The notes: a model not told the origin generated them from the letters alone. A stretch of 64,000 bases of DNA from UBA2589 sp038120095 (GCA_038120095.1 JAYOKZ010000008.1:1-64000); one strand, 5' to 3'; positions 8,271 to 17,664 are shown, numbered from the stretch's first letter. A program made the numbers and translations.

Positions 8271-10394
8271 TCATACAGTGGCGAGCTTCCGTGCACTCAC
8301 TGGCTCGAACTGCTGCCCCGGCGTCCAACTCGTGACGTATCCGCACACGGCACTCGCCGCGACCGAATAAGGGGAGCCGAGATAGAGGTTTCCGGGCCCG
8401 GAACGGCCAGGGAAGTTCCGGTTCTGCGACGAGATCGAGACCTCGTCGGGTGAGCTCGTGACACCGGGCCCTGCAGCGATACACGCGCCGCATCCCGGCT
8501 CGATGAACTCGGCTCCGAGCCGCTCGAACAATTCGAGGTAGCCCTGCTCCCGGCAGTACTCCCGCACTTCGGTCGACCCGCACTGGATGAAGACCTGGAC
8601 GTCGGGGTGCACCCGAAGGCCCTGCTGATCGGCCTCGGAGAAGACACGGGCGTACATATCCATATCTTCCTTTTTTCCGGCGGTGCACGAGCCGGCATAT
8701 GCAATGTCGATCCGGATGGGCGTATCACCCAGCTCGTCGATGAAGACCCCGTTGCCGGGGTCGTTGGGCAACGCAGCCATCGGTCGGATCGTCGACGCAT
8801 CGATCTCGATGACCTTGACGTACTCGGCATCGGGATCGGACTGCATGCTCTCGACAAGTGCTTCGGCACGGTCTCGAGCCATGCCCCGCTCGTTGACCAT
8901 GAAGTCCACGGACTTTGCGTCCGCCGCGATGATCCCCGTGAAGGCACCCACCTCTGCCGCCATGTTGGTCATCGTTGCGCGCTCGTCGACCGACAGCGCC
9001 TCGACGGCTGGGCCTGCGTATTCGATGATCTGGCCGATGGCCTCGCCATCCCGGATGTAGGGGTGGCGGAGGATTTCGAGCATGTAGTCTTTCGCCGTCA
9101 CGTTGGGGGCGGGAGTCCCGCTGATGATGACCTTGAACGACTGCGGGACCTTCACGCGGACGTCTTTCGTGATCCAGGAGTTGAAGATGGCGGTCGTTCC
9201 CACGCCGAAGGCGACGGCACCGATCGCTCCCGCGTGCGGTGTATGCGAGTCGGTCCCGATGATCAGCATACCGGGCTCGGCATACTCCTCGAGGATTTTC
9301 GAGTGACAGATGGCCTGGGAGCCCAATCGCTGCCCCATCTGCTCTCCGTACAGCTTCACCCCCTGCTTCTCGGCGAACGTGCGCTGTTTGACTTCGAGTT
9401 CGTTTGCGACTTCGAGGAGGCCCTGCTCGATCCGCTCCTGACTCATGACCTTGTCGAGGAATGTCAGGTGATCTCGGAAGAACAGAATCGAGTCGCGGTC
9501 TACCACCCGCGCCTCCGTGCCGACCTTGTCCTCGAAGAAGATCGAAGCCATCGGCGTGACGTACTCGTGGCTGAAGCGGATGTCCGTCCTGAAGAATCCG
9601 GCATCCCCGGGCCGCACCCAGTCCACACCGGTCTCCCCGGCCGTGGCGTCCGTCACCAGATGCCTCGCGAAGATCTTCTCGGCGAGTGTCATGGGCCGGG
9701 CCGACGAGGACGCCTCCGACCCCTCGGGCTGCCCGGCGGATGCACCGGACTGCGCTGCCGTCAGAGGAATCGAAACCTTCCCCTGCAGGCGTGCGACGTT
9801 GAACTCGAAGAGTCCGCCGTACTCGATGATCTGCCGGGTGATTTCGTCTTTCCCGTCCGTGAACTCTGAAAGCTGGATCTCTTCGCCCGCCCTGATCCGA
9901 TCGATCATCCCGAAATCGTTCGTGGTCAGGACACCGAGATTCTGACAATTCTCGTTGTAGATCCTCTCGATACTCTCGGCGACGACAACCTGGATCCCGG
10001 CGTGCAGCTCTGCGTACGGGCTCGCTTCGCGACTGCTTCCCTTGCCTCTTCGCTTTCCGGCCACCGAGCACACGAAGCCGCCGTCACGCACTGCGTTGCG
10101 CTGGACGGGATAGTCCGTATCGCCCGTCGCCTGGTTGGTCGTGCGAAGGCCGAGATAGGGAAAGTCACCGAGCGTCTCATCGTAGAAGAAGCAGATATAC
10201 GCCGGCGTGATCTCGTCCGTGGAGATCTGGTCGCGCAAGCGAGCCTTGAGCTCGTCGGTGAGATCGATGTCCTGCCCCTCGTACAGCTGACCGTTGACCA
10301 GTTCGGTGTCATCGAGCAGGTACAGGATTCGGCCGTCGAACTTGAGTGTGGTCGGCCGTTTTTCGATGGTACGGTCGAGCAGGTCCTTGATCAT
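8271..10394 (-). CDS. Aconitase-superfamily hydro-lyase, LeuD-like domain fused before LeuC-like domain
   Basis: The 707-residue product has the swivel (LeuD/small-subunit-like) domain first: GKGSSREASPYAELHAGIQV at 118-137 and NCQNLGVLTTND at 149-160. A linker follows at about 213-235, then the large-subunit domains with GTDSHT at 380-385, the [4Fe-4S] ligands C570, C635 and C638 (SCTAGKKED and PGCGACIA), and SSQNRNFPGRSG at 655-666. In ordinary aconitase A the swivel is at the C-terminus. The order seen here recalls AcnB without its HEAT-like domain. Substrate could be isopropylmalate, homocitrate, citrate or a methylated malate. There are no leuA or leuB neighbours to decide. SD aggga precedes the ATG. 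Confidence 0.85.
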   Translation of the reverse strand: MIKDLLDRTIEKRPTTLKFDGRILYLLDDTELVNGQLYEGQDIDLTDELKARLRDQISTDEITPAYICFFYDETLGDFPYLGLRTTNQATGDTDYPVQRNAVRDGGFVCSVAGKRRGKGSSREASPYAELHAGIQVVVAESIERIYNENCQNLGVLTTNDFGMIDRIRAGEEIQLSEFTDGKDEITRQIIEYGGLFEFNVARLQGKVSIPLTAAQSGASAGQPEGSEASSSARPMTLAEKIFARHLVTDATAGETGVDWVRPGDAGFFRTDIRFSHEYVTPMASIFFEDKVGTEARVVDRDSILFFRDHLTFLDKVMSQERIEQGLLEVANELEVKQRTFAEKQGVKLYGEQMGQRLGSQAICHSKILEEYAEPGMLIIGTDSHTPHAGAIGAVAFGVGTTAIFNSWITKDVRVKVPQSFKVIISGTPAPNVTAKDYMLEILRHPYIRDGEAIGQIIEYAGPAVEALSVDERATMTNMAAEVGAFTGIIAADAKSVDFMVNERGMARDRAEALVESMQSDPDAEYVKVIEIDASTIRPMAALPNDPGNGVFIDELGDTPIRIDIAYAGSCTAGKKEDMDMYARVFSEADQQGLRVHPDVQVFIQCGSTEVREYCREQGYLELFERLGAEFIEPGCGACIAAGPGVTSSPDEVSISSQNRNFPGRSGPGNLYLGSPYSVAASAVCGYVTSWTPGQQFEPVSARKLATV

Positions 10395-10591
10395 GCGTGT
10401 CCCTGTGATGAGCCTCGTCGGTTTCCGTCGACGCGGCGCCAGCCATCTTGAGCAGAATGTGAAAGGTGTTGGACCGGTCAGCCGGGGCAAGTGGCCGACG
10501 CGGTGCACGGATGCCCATCGCGCGGTGACGGTTCCTCAGCTGCCACCAACCGTCGCCATGGCTGATCATGAACCCGAGGAGAGTCAGTGAC

Positions 10592-11875
10592 ATGAGAGAG
10601 GGAACCTGGATCGGCCCGATCACCGCGGGCCTCGCCGTCATCGTCCTCGCCGTCCCGCTCGTCGGGCAGACGACGATCGAGCTTCCGGAACGGGACCGAG
10701 CGCTCGATACGGACTTCGAGGACGTGTATCGGATGGGTTCGTTCGATGGCGACCTGTGGGAGACGTTCGGAGAGATCGCCGGACTTTCATTCGACGCTGC
10801 GGGTAACCTTTTCATCCTGGATCGGCAGGCCTCCCGGGTGACCGTGGTGGATCCGAGCGGTTCCTTTCTCCGGGCGATCGGTCAGCCGGGCGACGGTCCC
10901 GGCGAGTTTCGGATGCCCGTGGCGTTCACGGCCATGCCGAGTGGCGGGCTGGTCGTAGCCGACCTTGGGCACCGCTCGTATCAGCTGTTCGACGCAGGCG
11001 GCTCGTTCGAGCGCATGGTTTCGATGGGCGGGGGCGACATGATCCGCGTGGGCGAGATTGCTCCGCACTCCAGCGGTACAGCCGTGGTGTCCGGCGGTGG
11101 AGGGATGGCCATCGCGATGCGTTCGGGACCCGGGGGTGGGCCCTCACGGCCCGAGACGCGCCCGATCGAGGTCATTTCCCTCACGGGGGATGTGGCTGAA
11201 ACCGAGACGATTGTGGAGGCCTGGCAGCCCCCTCGCGATGACCGGCCGCAGCGTCTGGAGGGTGGTGGTGTCCGGATTCAGATGTCCATGGCAGGGCCCC
11301 GTACCTTCGAGCCGGAACTCCTCGTCGGCGCTCTTCGGGACGGGGGTGTCGCCTACGCCGATTCGAGTACGTACAGAATCAGGATCGTCGGGTCGGACGG
11401 CCGCGTCCTTCGAGAGCTGACCCGCGATCACCGACCGCGTGAGGTGACCAACCGTATGCGACGGGCTGAGCGGGATCGACGCCTCGATGAGCTGGAGGAA
11501 GGTGAGGGGCCGAGGATGAGGATTCTGACCAGTAACGGATCCGGTGGCGGAACCCCCATCAGCGATGAAGCCATGCGTGACATCATGCGCGGTCAGATCG
11601 AGCAGCTGCAGTTCTACCCCGAGCTTCCCGTGCTGATGGATCTGAAGTCTACCTGGAGGGGAAGGATCTGGGCCCAGCGACGCGGTGACGCTCCGACCGA
11701 GCCCGGAGCAATCGACGTCATGACGCCGGAGGGGCGGTACGAGGGGACGTTCCCTGCAGGCTCAATCCGGATGCCGGCAGCGTTCGGACCTGACGGGCTG
11801 ACGGCGTGGATCGAACGGGACGAGTTCGACGTTCCCACGATCGTGGTGAAGCGGCTGCCCGCAGACCTGAACTAG
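10592..11875 (+). CDS. Exported six-bladed beta-propeller protein
   Basis: The 427-residue product begins with a signal peptide (GPITAGLAVIVLAVPLVGQ). It then shows repeated propeller strands: GLSFDAAGNLFILDRQASRVTV, the adjacent IGQPGDGPGEFRMP motif typical of NHL/6-bladed proteins, and GGLVVADLGHRSYQLFD. The DGPGEF motif recurs in large paralogous sets in Gemmatimonadota-like genomes. Function is unknown. The ATG at 10592 follows GAGGAGAG at a good distance; an ATG at 10568 lacks such a site. A 197-base divergent region separates it from the aconitase-family gene. Confidence 0.8.
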   Translation: MREGTWIGPITAGLAVIVLAVPLVGQTTIELPERDRALDTDFEDVYRMGSFDGDLWETFGEIAGLSFDAAGNLFILDRQASRVTVVDPSGSFLRAIGQPGDGPGEFRMPVAFTAMPSGGLVVADLGHRSYQLFDAGGSFERMVSMGGGDMIRVGEIAPHSSGTAVVSGGGGMAIAMRSGPGGGPSRPETRPIEVISLTGDVAETETIVEAWQPPRDDRPQRLEGGGVRIQMSMAGPRTFEPELLVGALRDGGVAYADSSTYRIRIVGSDGRVLRELTRDHRPREVTNRMRRAERDRRLDELEEGEGPRMRILTSNGSGGGTPISDEAMRDIMRGQIEQLQFYPELPVLMDLKSTWRGRIWAQRRGDAPTEPGAIDVMTPEGRYEGTFPAGSIRMPAAFGPDGLTAWIERDEFDVPTIVVKRLPADLN

Positions 11876-12074
11876 GAGTGGCGTGCGGGCGGGTCGGGTG
11901 GGACCGGATTTCCGCGATGTGACGCGGCATCTCACTGGAGTCTTCGATGCAGACGGACGTGCAGGGTTCCGGCTTCGGCGCCAATGTGACGCCTCGTGCT
12001 TCTGGCGCGTTTGATCCGGTATTGCAATCCTTTACGAAGTGATCCAGGCGACAATGAAGTCGAAGACCGTCCTG

Positions 12075-12096
12075 AACCGGTCCGAAGCCGGTTTTT
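12075..12096 (+). terminator. Possible weak intrinsic terminator
   Basis: A six-base stem (aaccgg / ccggtt, 12075-12080 and 12088-12093) with a seven-base loop is followed by ttt. It sits about 200 bases after the propeller gene and 76 bases before the next gene. The stem is short and the T-run minimal, so it is only a candidate. Confidence 0.3.
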
Positions 12097-12171
12097 AACA
12101 ATGTCGGAGCGCACGGACTCAGATCTGTCACGACAGTGCGCGAATTCCCCCCTCCGAAGCGAGGAAGAACG

Positions 12172-12969
12172 ATGAAAGCAATGAGATGGCTGTCCCGATC
12201 AGCGTTGATTCTGGGCGTGGTCGGAACCGCTGCGTGTGACGATGCGACGTCGATCGAAAGTCTCGACGACATGCTCACGATCGATGCCGCGATGGTCGCG
12301 TCCGATGCGACGATCGAAGAAGTCCGCATGTGGGCGGAGCCGTTCCTGTTCGGATCTCTGCCGGGCGTCTCCGATCCGCATCCGCACATCGGTGCGCATG
12401 GACCTCGGAAAGGGCATCACGGGATGTCGAATGGTTCGCTCGAAGCCTCGCGCAATGTCGCGTTTTACGACGCCGAGGGTGTCGAGCAGGATGCGTACGA
12501 TGCCCTGACGACGGCGGAGATCCATCTGGACCACTCGGTTTCCGGTGTGATTCAGCGCGAACGCTTCAGCGCGGAGATCGATCGAGAGCGCAGCATGGTG
12601 GTCAGCGGACTTGCCGGCGAGGAGTCGACGCGCACGTGGAATGGTGAGGCGCAGAGCTCGATGGCGCGAAGCGGCGTGATGGAAGACGGGACGGAGCGCT
12701 CCCATTCCATGCAGGGTTCGGCCAGCTACTCCGACGTCGTGGTCCCGATCCCGGGTACCACGCCTCGATACCCGTTGTCCGGGATGATCGAGCGGTCGAT
12801 GACGATGACTCGTACCACCCCGGACGGGACGGCGACTCGAGAGGTGAGCGTGCTGATCACCTTCAACGGATCGCAGTATGCGGACGCGATCGTGAACGGT
12901 GAGGCAATCGAGATCGACCTTGCGGCGCAGGACGGGCGCCGGCCATTCCGGCGCAAGCGCGGCGGCTGA
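12172..12969 (+). CDS. Hypothetical lipoprotein
   Basis: A 265-residue product with a lipoprotein signal (ALILGVVGTAAC, Cys about 22). The mature protein has a His-rich patch (HPHIGAHGPRKGHHG, about 70-84), Asp/Glu/Ser-rich strands and ends in a basic tail PFRRKRGG. No family was recognised. The repeated pattern of short Ser/Thr/Glu strands would fit a beta-rich surface protein. GAGGAAG lies immediately upstream of the chosen ATG. It ends 37 bases before the low-quality scaffold junction, but its own sequence reads cleanly to the stop. Confidence 0.7.
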   Translation: MKAMRWLSRSALILGVVGTAACDDATSIESLDDMLTIDAAMVASDATIEEVRMWAEPFLFGSLPGVSDPHPHIGAHGPRKGHHGMSNGSLEASRNVAFYDAEGVEQDAYDALTTAEIHLDHSVSGVIQRERFSAEIDRERSMVVSGLAGEESTRTWNGEAQSSMARSGVMEDGTERSHSMQGSASYSDVVVPIPGTTPRYPLSGMIERSMTMTRTTPDGTATREVSVLITFNGSQYADAIVNGEAIEIDLAAQDGRRPFRRKRGG

Positions 12970-12976
12970 CCGTACG

Positions 12977-12998
12977 AATCAGAACAATTGTTCTGATT
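12977..12998. repeat. Perfect 22-bp palindrome
   Basis: The half-site aatcagaacaa is followed directly by its exact reverse complement, starting seven bases after a stop codon and followed by tta. As RNA it could form a 9-bp stem with an AATT loop. It could be a weak terminator or an operator, or mark the edge of the artefactual junction that starts just after it. Confidence 0.55.
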
Positions 12999-13000
12999 TA

Positions 13001-13200
13001 GGGAAAAAACGGGGGTGGGGGGGGGGTGGGGCGCCCCCCCCGCTGGGGATGCTGGGCCGTGTAGGGACGGAGGGTCGGAGAACACCCCCCGGGAGGTCGG
13101 GTATGGGCCGGTNNNNNNNNNNTTATTTTTTTTTTTTTTGTGGTCTCCCGGGGGGGGGGGGGGGGTCGCCCCCCCCACCCCCGTTTCTCTTGCTGACCGT
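13001..13200. other. Low-complexity scaffold junction with 10-N gap
   Basis: Runs of G, C and T flank ten Ns at 13113-13122. The G-rich arm at 13007-13023 (aaacgggggtggggggg) reappears as its reverse complement at 13170-13186. The composition is unlike anything else except the right end of the window. It is best read as read-end noise at a scaffold join, not biology. Genes on its two sides should not be assumed adjacent. Confidence 0.85.
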
Positions 13201-13205
13201 TTTCG

Positions 13206-14432
13206 TCACGTAGGTTCGAAGAACCCGACGTGTTCGAGCATGAAGGCGCGGATGACGCGTGCGAGGATCACCGCGTACGCCCTCTGGTTCGCTTCGGTGT
13301 CCCGAAGGCCCACGAAGTGGTGCTCGAGCTGAATGCCGCTCACCAGTTCCGTGTCCACCAGCGAGCCATGCTCGCGGATGCTGTACCCTCCGGAAAAGTA
13401 GGGGTCCTTCCCCGGCATCGGATGGGCGGGGCTCGGAAGCGCTGGAATTCCCTCCGCCTGCAGAAGTCCGCCGAAACTGGTGGTACCCCGGAGGAGGTCC
13501 GCGAACGGGATGGGAGAATCGCGCCCCAGCTCTCGGATGCTCGACTGGAGGACATATCGGAGAGCGCTGACGGAGAGGTCAGAGCGGTTCAGGTCCTCGC
13601 GTGTCAGGAGGTATCCGACCTCGACCCTGGGGATCACATGACCGTGGCCGTGCATGTCGAGGTAGAGGCCCTCGCCCCGGTTTGCGATGGCGGCGCGGGC
13701 GGACCGGATGAAGTCGTGATACTCGAGCCACGCACGTTCGGCGAAGGGGTTCCCCTCGGCGGCCTCCTCGATCTCCCGATTCGCGTCGAGCTTGGCGCGA
13801 TCGAGGTGCACGAGCACGACGTGGGGAGCGAACCCGGTCAATTCGATCAGGGCCTCGCGCACCGCCTCGGTGAGCTGGAGCGTGTTCTGGTCTCCGACCA
13901 GCGTTCCGTTCTGGCGATTCGGGATCTCCGGGACACCGACTCGCCCTCCGTGTGGGGCGGAGAGGATGACGGGCAGCTCGCCGGGGATGTATTCGACATA
14001 TCCACGCCGGCCCAGATAGCTGATTCCGGGCTCGAGCGGCCCGAAGTCGGGTGGGTCGTAGACCTCCACGTGCGCGGTGTCGGCCTGGTCCGCCAGCCGT
14101 GCAACGACCATCGTCGTTCCCTCACGCACCGCCCGGAGGGTCCCACCGTTGCCGATGGTGGCGACCGAAGGGTCGGTGGTGGTCCACTGGACCCCCGCCG
14201 ACGACGCGGTCACGCCGCCGTTCCCGAAGGCCTCCGCGGCAAAGATCTGAGTCTCTCCGGGTAGCACCAGCGCAACTTCGGGGCTGACACGAACCTGTCG
14301 GACGTCAACGGATGATGGGCTCTCGCACGCCATCATCGATCCACCCAGCATGACGACCAGACCCGTCCGGCGCAGGGCTCCACGTGTTGCGCTTGGACGT
14401 CGGGCAGGCGAGACATGGCTTGGGTCCATCAT
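13206..14432 (-). CDS. Lipoprotein with Ig-like domain and N-formylglutamate-amidohydrolase-like domain
   Basis: The 408-residue product has a signal with lipobox GGSMMAC (Cys36). A bacterial Ig-like (BIG2-type) domain at about 44-118 shows VSPEVALVLPGETQIFAAEA and a closing strand with GTTMVVARLAD. The C-terminal domain resembles N-formylglutamate amidohydrolases or phage-type poly-gamma-glutamate hydrolases: SAPHGGRVGVPEIP and YLDMHGHGH supply likely zinc-binding histidines. A role in cleaving amide-linked N-acyl amino acids or wall/capsule polymers outside the cell is inferred. ATGs at 14432 and 14429 are equivalent, with no clear SD. The frame continues upstream but there opposes the next gene. 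Confidence 0.72.
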   Translation of the reverse strand: MMDPSHVSPARRPSATRGALRRTGLVVMLGGSMMACESPSSVDVRQVRVSPEVALVLPGETQIFAAEAFGNGGVTASSAGVQWTTTDPSVATIGNGGTLRAVREGTTMVVARLADQADTAHVEVYDPPDFGPLEPGISYLGRRGYVEYIPGELPVILSAPHGGRVGVPEIPNRQNGTLVGDQNTLQLTEAVREALIELTGFAPHVVLVHLDRAKLDANREIEEAAEGNPFAERAWLEYHDFIRSARAAIANRGEGLYLDMHGHGHVIPRVEVGYLLTREDLNRSDLSVSALRYVLQSSIRELGRDSPIPFADLLRGTTSFGGLLQAEGIPALPSPAHPMPGKDPYFSGGYSIREHGSLVDTELVSGIQLEHHFVGLRDTEANQRAYAVILARVIRAFMLEHVGFFEPT

Positions 14433-14717
14433 CGGAATGTACGACTCATCCGGTGACACGCCCAAAGTTCGGGACCCGTGTGCCCGGGTGGAAACGGAGC
14501 CCGACAACGGATGGATCCGCCGTCGGGTCGATCCCGGGAATGCCGCTGACCAGGTGCGAGTCGTCTGGCTCGGTGCTACCTCTGTGCGGCAGGTAGCAGC
14601 AGGAACTCCGCGTCCATCGTCGATGGACGTGTGCGAGAGACGCGGGGGCGCAGCCGCGCCATGATGCCAGCTGCGGATGTAGCGGGATTCAAGGAGACCC
14701 TGTCGGGGGAGGAGAAG

Positions 14718-16916
14718 ATGCACCGGGTTGTGAGTCACACTGTGTCGGTGGTGTCCGTTCTCCTCGGTGCTCAGGTGCTGCCGGCTCAGGTGCCATCGTC
14801 GTCTCCGGATACGGCCATGGCCCTTTCGCAGCGGGTTGAGGTGATCCGCACGGATTTTGGCATCCCCCACATCATCGCGGAGGACTGGAAAGCTTTCGGC
14901 TTCGCGATGGGCTGGGTGCAGTCGGAGGACTATGGTGATCAGGTCGCAGTCGGCATCGTCCGGCGGCGCGGTGAGTACGGACGATTCACGGGCCGCGATT
15001 CCGTTGGAGGCGACTTCGCGGGCCGCGAAGCCCATGCCGTGGCGGCGGCCGGGTATGGGTCCCTGGATCCGAGAGCTCGGGCGGTATACGAAGGATTCGC
15101 CGAAGGCGTGAACGCGTACGCCCGCATGAACCCCGAGCTCTTCCCGCCGTGGCTGATTCCCGATTTCACGGGAGTGGACGCGCTGGCGAACGACGTCTAC
15201 ACCTGGAGTCGGAGTGATGCCGCGGCGTTCGTGCGCGCTCAGAGGAGGCGTACGGGACGAAGCAGAGGTGGCGACGGTGGGGCGGCGGTCCCGGCGCAGC
15301 CTGCCTCGTGGGAAGCCGCGGAGCGTGCGTCGGCGGGGTTCGACGATGCTCAGGACGGGTCGAACGCGTGGGCGCTCGACGGATCGCGCACGACTTCGGG
15401 ACAGACCATCCTGCTGCGGAATCCTCATCTCGCGTGGTCGGCCGGGTACTACGAGGCGCATGTCCGGATCGGGGACGAGCTGGAGTTCTATGGCGACTTC
15501 CGTATCGGTGGCGCGTTCGGGATCATCGGAGGCTTCAATCGTCACCTCGGCTGGTCGACGACCAACAACTCGCCCCGCTACTCACAGGTCTATGCGGTAC
15601 CAAGACACCCGACGAGGCAGGGTCATGTGCTGATCGATGGAGGCGCAGTCCAACTGAGGGACTCGACCATCACGGTTGATTGGACCGAGCCGGATGGCAC
15701 AACGGGCTCGGAATCCGAAGTGACCCCGTGGAGTCCGTGGGGTCCGGTCGTACATCTGGACGATGACTTCGGGTACGTCCTGACCGATCCCAGGGACGGT
15801 CAGTATCGGAGGGGTGAGCAGCTGGTCCGCATGATGACCGCGGAGTCGATGGATGAATGGCTCGATGTCATGCGCATGCGTGCGCACGCCAGCTCCAACT
15901 TCACCTACGCCGATGCTGCCGGAAACATCGCACTCTACTACAACGCGAGGATCCCGGAGCTGCCGCACGAAGCCACAGGTGACTCTGCAGCGATCGCCTC
16001 ATCCCGCTCCGACATGTGGAGCCGGATCACCCCGTGGGAACGCCTGCCGCTCTACGTGAATCCCCCGGGTGGATACGTCCAGCAGGCAAACGATACGCCG
16101 GACTTCATCACCCTGAATGTGGCCCTCGATCGCGATACGGTGGCTCACAATCTGCCGGCGCCGCGCCTTCGCCTTCGCAGTCAGCTTTCCTTCGCGCTCA
16201 TTCACGGGGACGATCGGTTGAGCCTGGAAGACGTCGTCGAGCGAAAGCACTCCCCGCGCATGCTCGCCGCGGAGCGGATGCTCGATGACCTGATCGGTGC
16301 CATCGATGCTTCGGAGCCCTCACCCGGACTCGCTCGGGCCCGAACCATCCTCGGCGGCTGGGATCGCACCGCGGCAGCGACCAGTCGCGGAGGTGTGCTC
16401 TTCAAGGCCTGGTACAACCGGTATGTGCAGGTGACCGACACGATGGTGTACCGCCTCGAATGGGACCCTGACGCTCCGGCCGAGACGCCGGTCGGCATCG
16501 GCAAACCGGGCCGCGCGCTCGCGGCTCTGCGGGTCGCCATGGAGGACCTGGCGCAGGCCGGCATTGAACCTGACGCTCGGTGGGGTGACGTCCACCGGGT
16601 GATCCATGGGGATGTCGACGAACCCGTCGCGGGCTGCGAGGGCGACCTCGGGTGCTTTCGAACGCTTTCGTTCACGACCCGATCGGATGGTCGCCGGGCC
16701 GTGAATCGCGGAGATGGCTGGGTCTTCGCCGTCGAGTTCGGCGACATCCCCCGTGGGTACTCCGTGCTTGCCTACGGACAGAGTCGCCTGCAGGGCTCGC
16801 CCCACCACGATGACCAGGCGTCCGTGTTCGCCCGAGGAGAGATGAAGCCGATTCTCTGGAGCCAGAGCGATATCGATGCGGCGACGATCAGGCGATACCG
16901 GCCGGGCGCGAGGTGA
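14718..16916 (+). CDS. Secreted penicillin-acylase-family amidase (Ntn hydrolase)
   Basis: The 732-residue precursor has a signal peptide (about 1-24), an alpha-subunit region with VEVIRTDFGIPHIIAEDW, a Gly/Arg-rich spacer (about 175-212), and the autocatalytic site DGSNAWAL where S215 becomes the N-terminal nucleophile of the beta chain. NNSPRYSQ and the downstream beta-chain motifs also fit. The family hydrolyses acyl amides such as penicillins, N-acyl-homoserine lactones and N-acyl amino acids in the periplasm. Which one applies cannot be told. GGAGGAG precedes the ATG. It ends four bases before lutA, so release of an acyl or amino product may be linked to that pathway. Confidence 0.88.
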   Translation: MHRVVSHTVSVVSVLLGAQVLPAQVPSSSPDTAMALSQRVEVIRTDFGIPHIIAEDWKAFGFAMGWVQSEDYGDQVAVGIVRRRGEYGRFTGRDSVGGDFAGREAHAVAAAGYGSLDPRARAVYEGFAEGVNAYARMNPELFPPWLIPDFTGVDALANDVYTWSRSDAAAFVRAQRRRTGRSRGGDGGAAVPAQPASWEAAERASAGFDDAQDGSNAWALDGSRTTSGQTILLRNPHLAWSAGYYEAHVRIGDELEFYGDFRIGGAFGIIGGFNRHLGWSTTNNSPRYSQVYAVPRHPTRQGHVLIDGGAVQLRDSTITVDWTEPDGTTGSESEVTPWSPWGPVVHLDDDFGYVLTDPRDGQYRRGEQLVRMMTAESMDEWLDVMRMRAHASSNFTYADAAGNIALYYNARIPELPHEATGDSAAIASSRSDMWSRITPWERLPLYVNPPGGYVQQANDTPDFITLNVALDRDTVAHNLPAPRLRLRSQLSFALIHGDDRLSLEDVVERKHSPRMLAAERMLDDLIGAIDASEPSPGLARARTILGGWDRTAAATSRGGVLFKAWYNRYVQVTDTMVYRLEWDPDAPAETPVGIGKPGRALAALRVAMEDLAQAGIEPDARWGDVHRVIHGDVDEPVAGCEGDLGCFRTLSFTTRSDGRRAVNRGDGWVFAVEFGDIPRGYSVLAYGQSRLQGSPHHDDQASVFARGEMKPILWSQSDIDAATIRRYRPGAR

Positions 16917-16920
16917 ATCC

Positions 16921-17664
16921 GTGAGGGTCGCTCTCTTCGTGACCTGCCTCGGAGATAACTTCTTTGCGGAGGCATGCGCGGATGCCGTCCGGCTCCTTCG
17001 CCACGTCGGAGCGGATGTGTCCTTTCCTCTGGACCAGACCTGTTGCGGACAGCCCGCCTTCAACTCGGGCCACCGGCGAGAAGCGCTCGGGATGCTCCGC
17101 CACACCACGCAGGTATTCGCAGAGGCCGAGTATGTGGTTCTCCCGTCAGGCAGTTGTGCGGGTATGTTGCGCTCCATCTATCCGGATCTGGCTGACTCGG
17201 ACGAAGCACGCGCAGCCGCGGAGGATCTTGCTGCCCGGACGTACGAGCTGTCCGAGTTCCTGCTGTCCGTTGCGGGCTGCGAGGTGCTCGGTGACGGCCT
17301 GACCGGACACCGGGTCGCCTACCACCACGGCTGCCACGCCCTGCGTGAGTTGGGTGTCTCGGCCGAGCCGGTAACATTGCTGCGCTCGTGCGGCGCCGAG
17401 GTGGTCGAGTGGTCCGCCGACAAGGAGTGCTGCGGCTTCGGTGGGACCTTTTCGGCGAAGTTGCCGGAGGTTTCCGGGGCCATGGCCGATCACAAACTCG
17501 ACACCCTCCCCGATGTCGACGTCGTGACCTCTGCCGACGGTGGTTGCCTGCTTCAGCTCTCCGGCCGCGCGGCTCGGCGTGAACTGAACGTTCCGTTCCG
17601 GCATCTGGCGAGTCTGCTCTGGCAGGGCGTCGGCGGTGTTGAAGAACCGAGGCGAAGACCGTGA
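16921..17664 (+). CDS. lutA: Lactate utilization protein A, (Fe-S)-binding
   Basis: The 247-residue protein has the paired CCG motifs of the LutA/heterodisulfide-reductase-like family: TCCGQPAFNSGH at 40-51 and ECCGFGGTFSAK at 169-180. With LutB and LutC it forms the complex that oxidises L-lactate to pyruvate in the cytoplasm. The GTG at 16921 follows gaggtga and gives the canonical N-terminus MRVALFVTC. The gene overlaps lutB by four bases. Confidence 0.92.
   Translation: MRVALFVTCLGDNFFAEACADAVRLLRHVGADVSFPLDQTCCGQPAFNSGHRREALGMLRHTTQVFAEAEYVVLPSGSCAGMLRSIYPDLADSDEARAAAEDLAARTYELSEFLLSVAGCEVLGDGLTGHRVAYHHGCHALRELGVSAEPVTLLRSCGAEVVEWSADKECCGFGGTFSAKLPEVSGAMADHKLDTLPDVDVVTSADGGCLLQLSGRAARRELNVPFRHLASLLWQGVGGVEEPRRRP

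Noticed and set aside
8725..10071. Long minus-strand open frame inside the aconitase-family gene in another frame
   Set aside because: Arg/Asp/Gly-rich shadow with no motifs, while the overlapping frame has complete catalytic signatures.
14433..15545. N-terminal extension of the N-formylglutamate-like gene
   Set aside because: The frame stays open upstream but would oppose the penicillin-acylase gene and precede a clear lipoprotein signal; low-complexity Arg-rich product.
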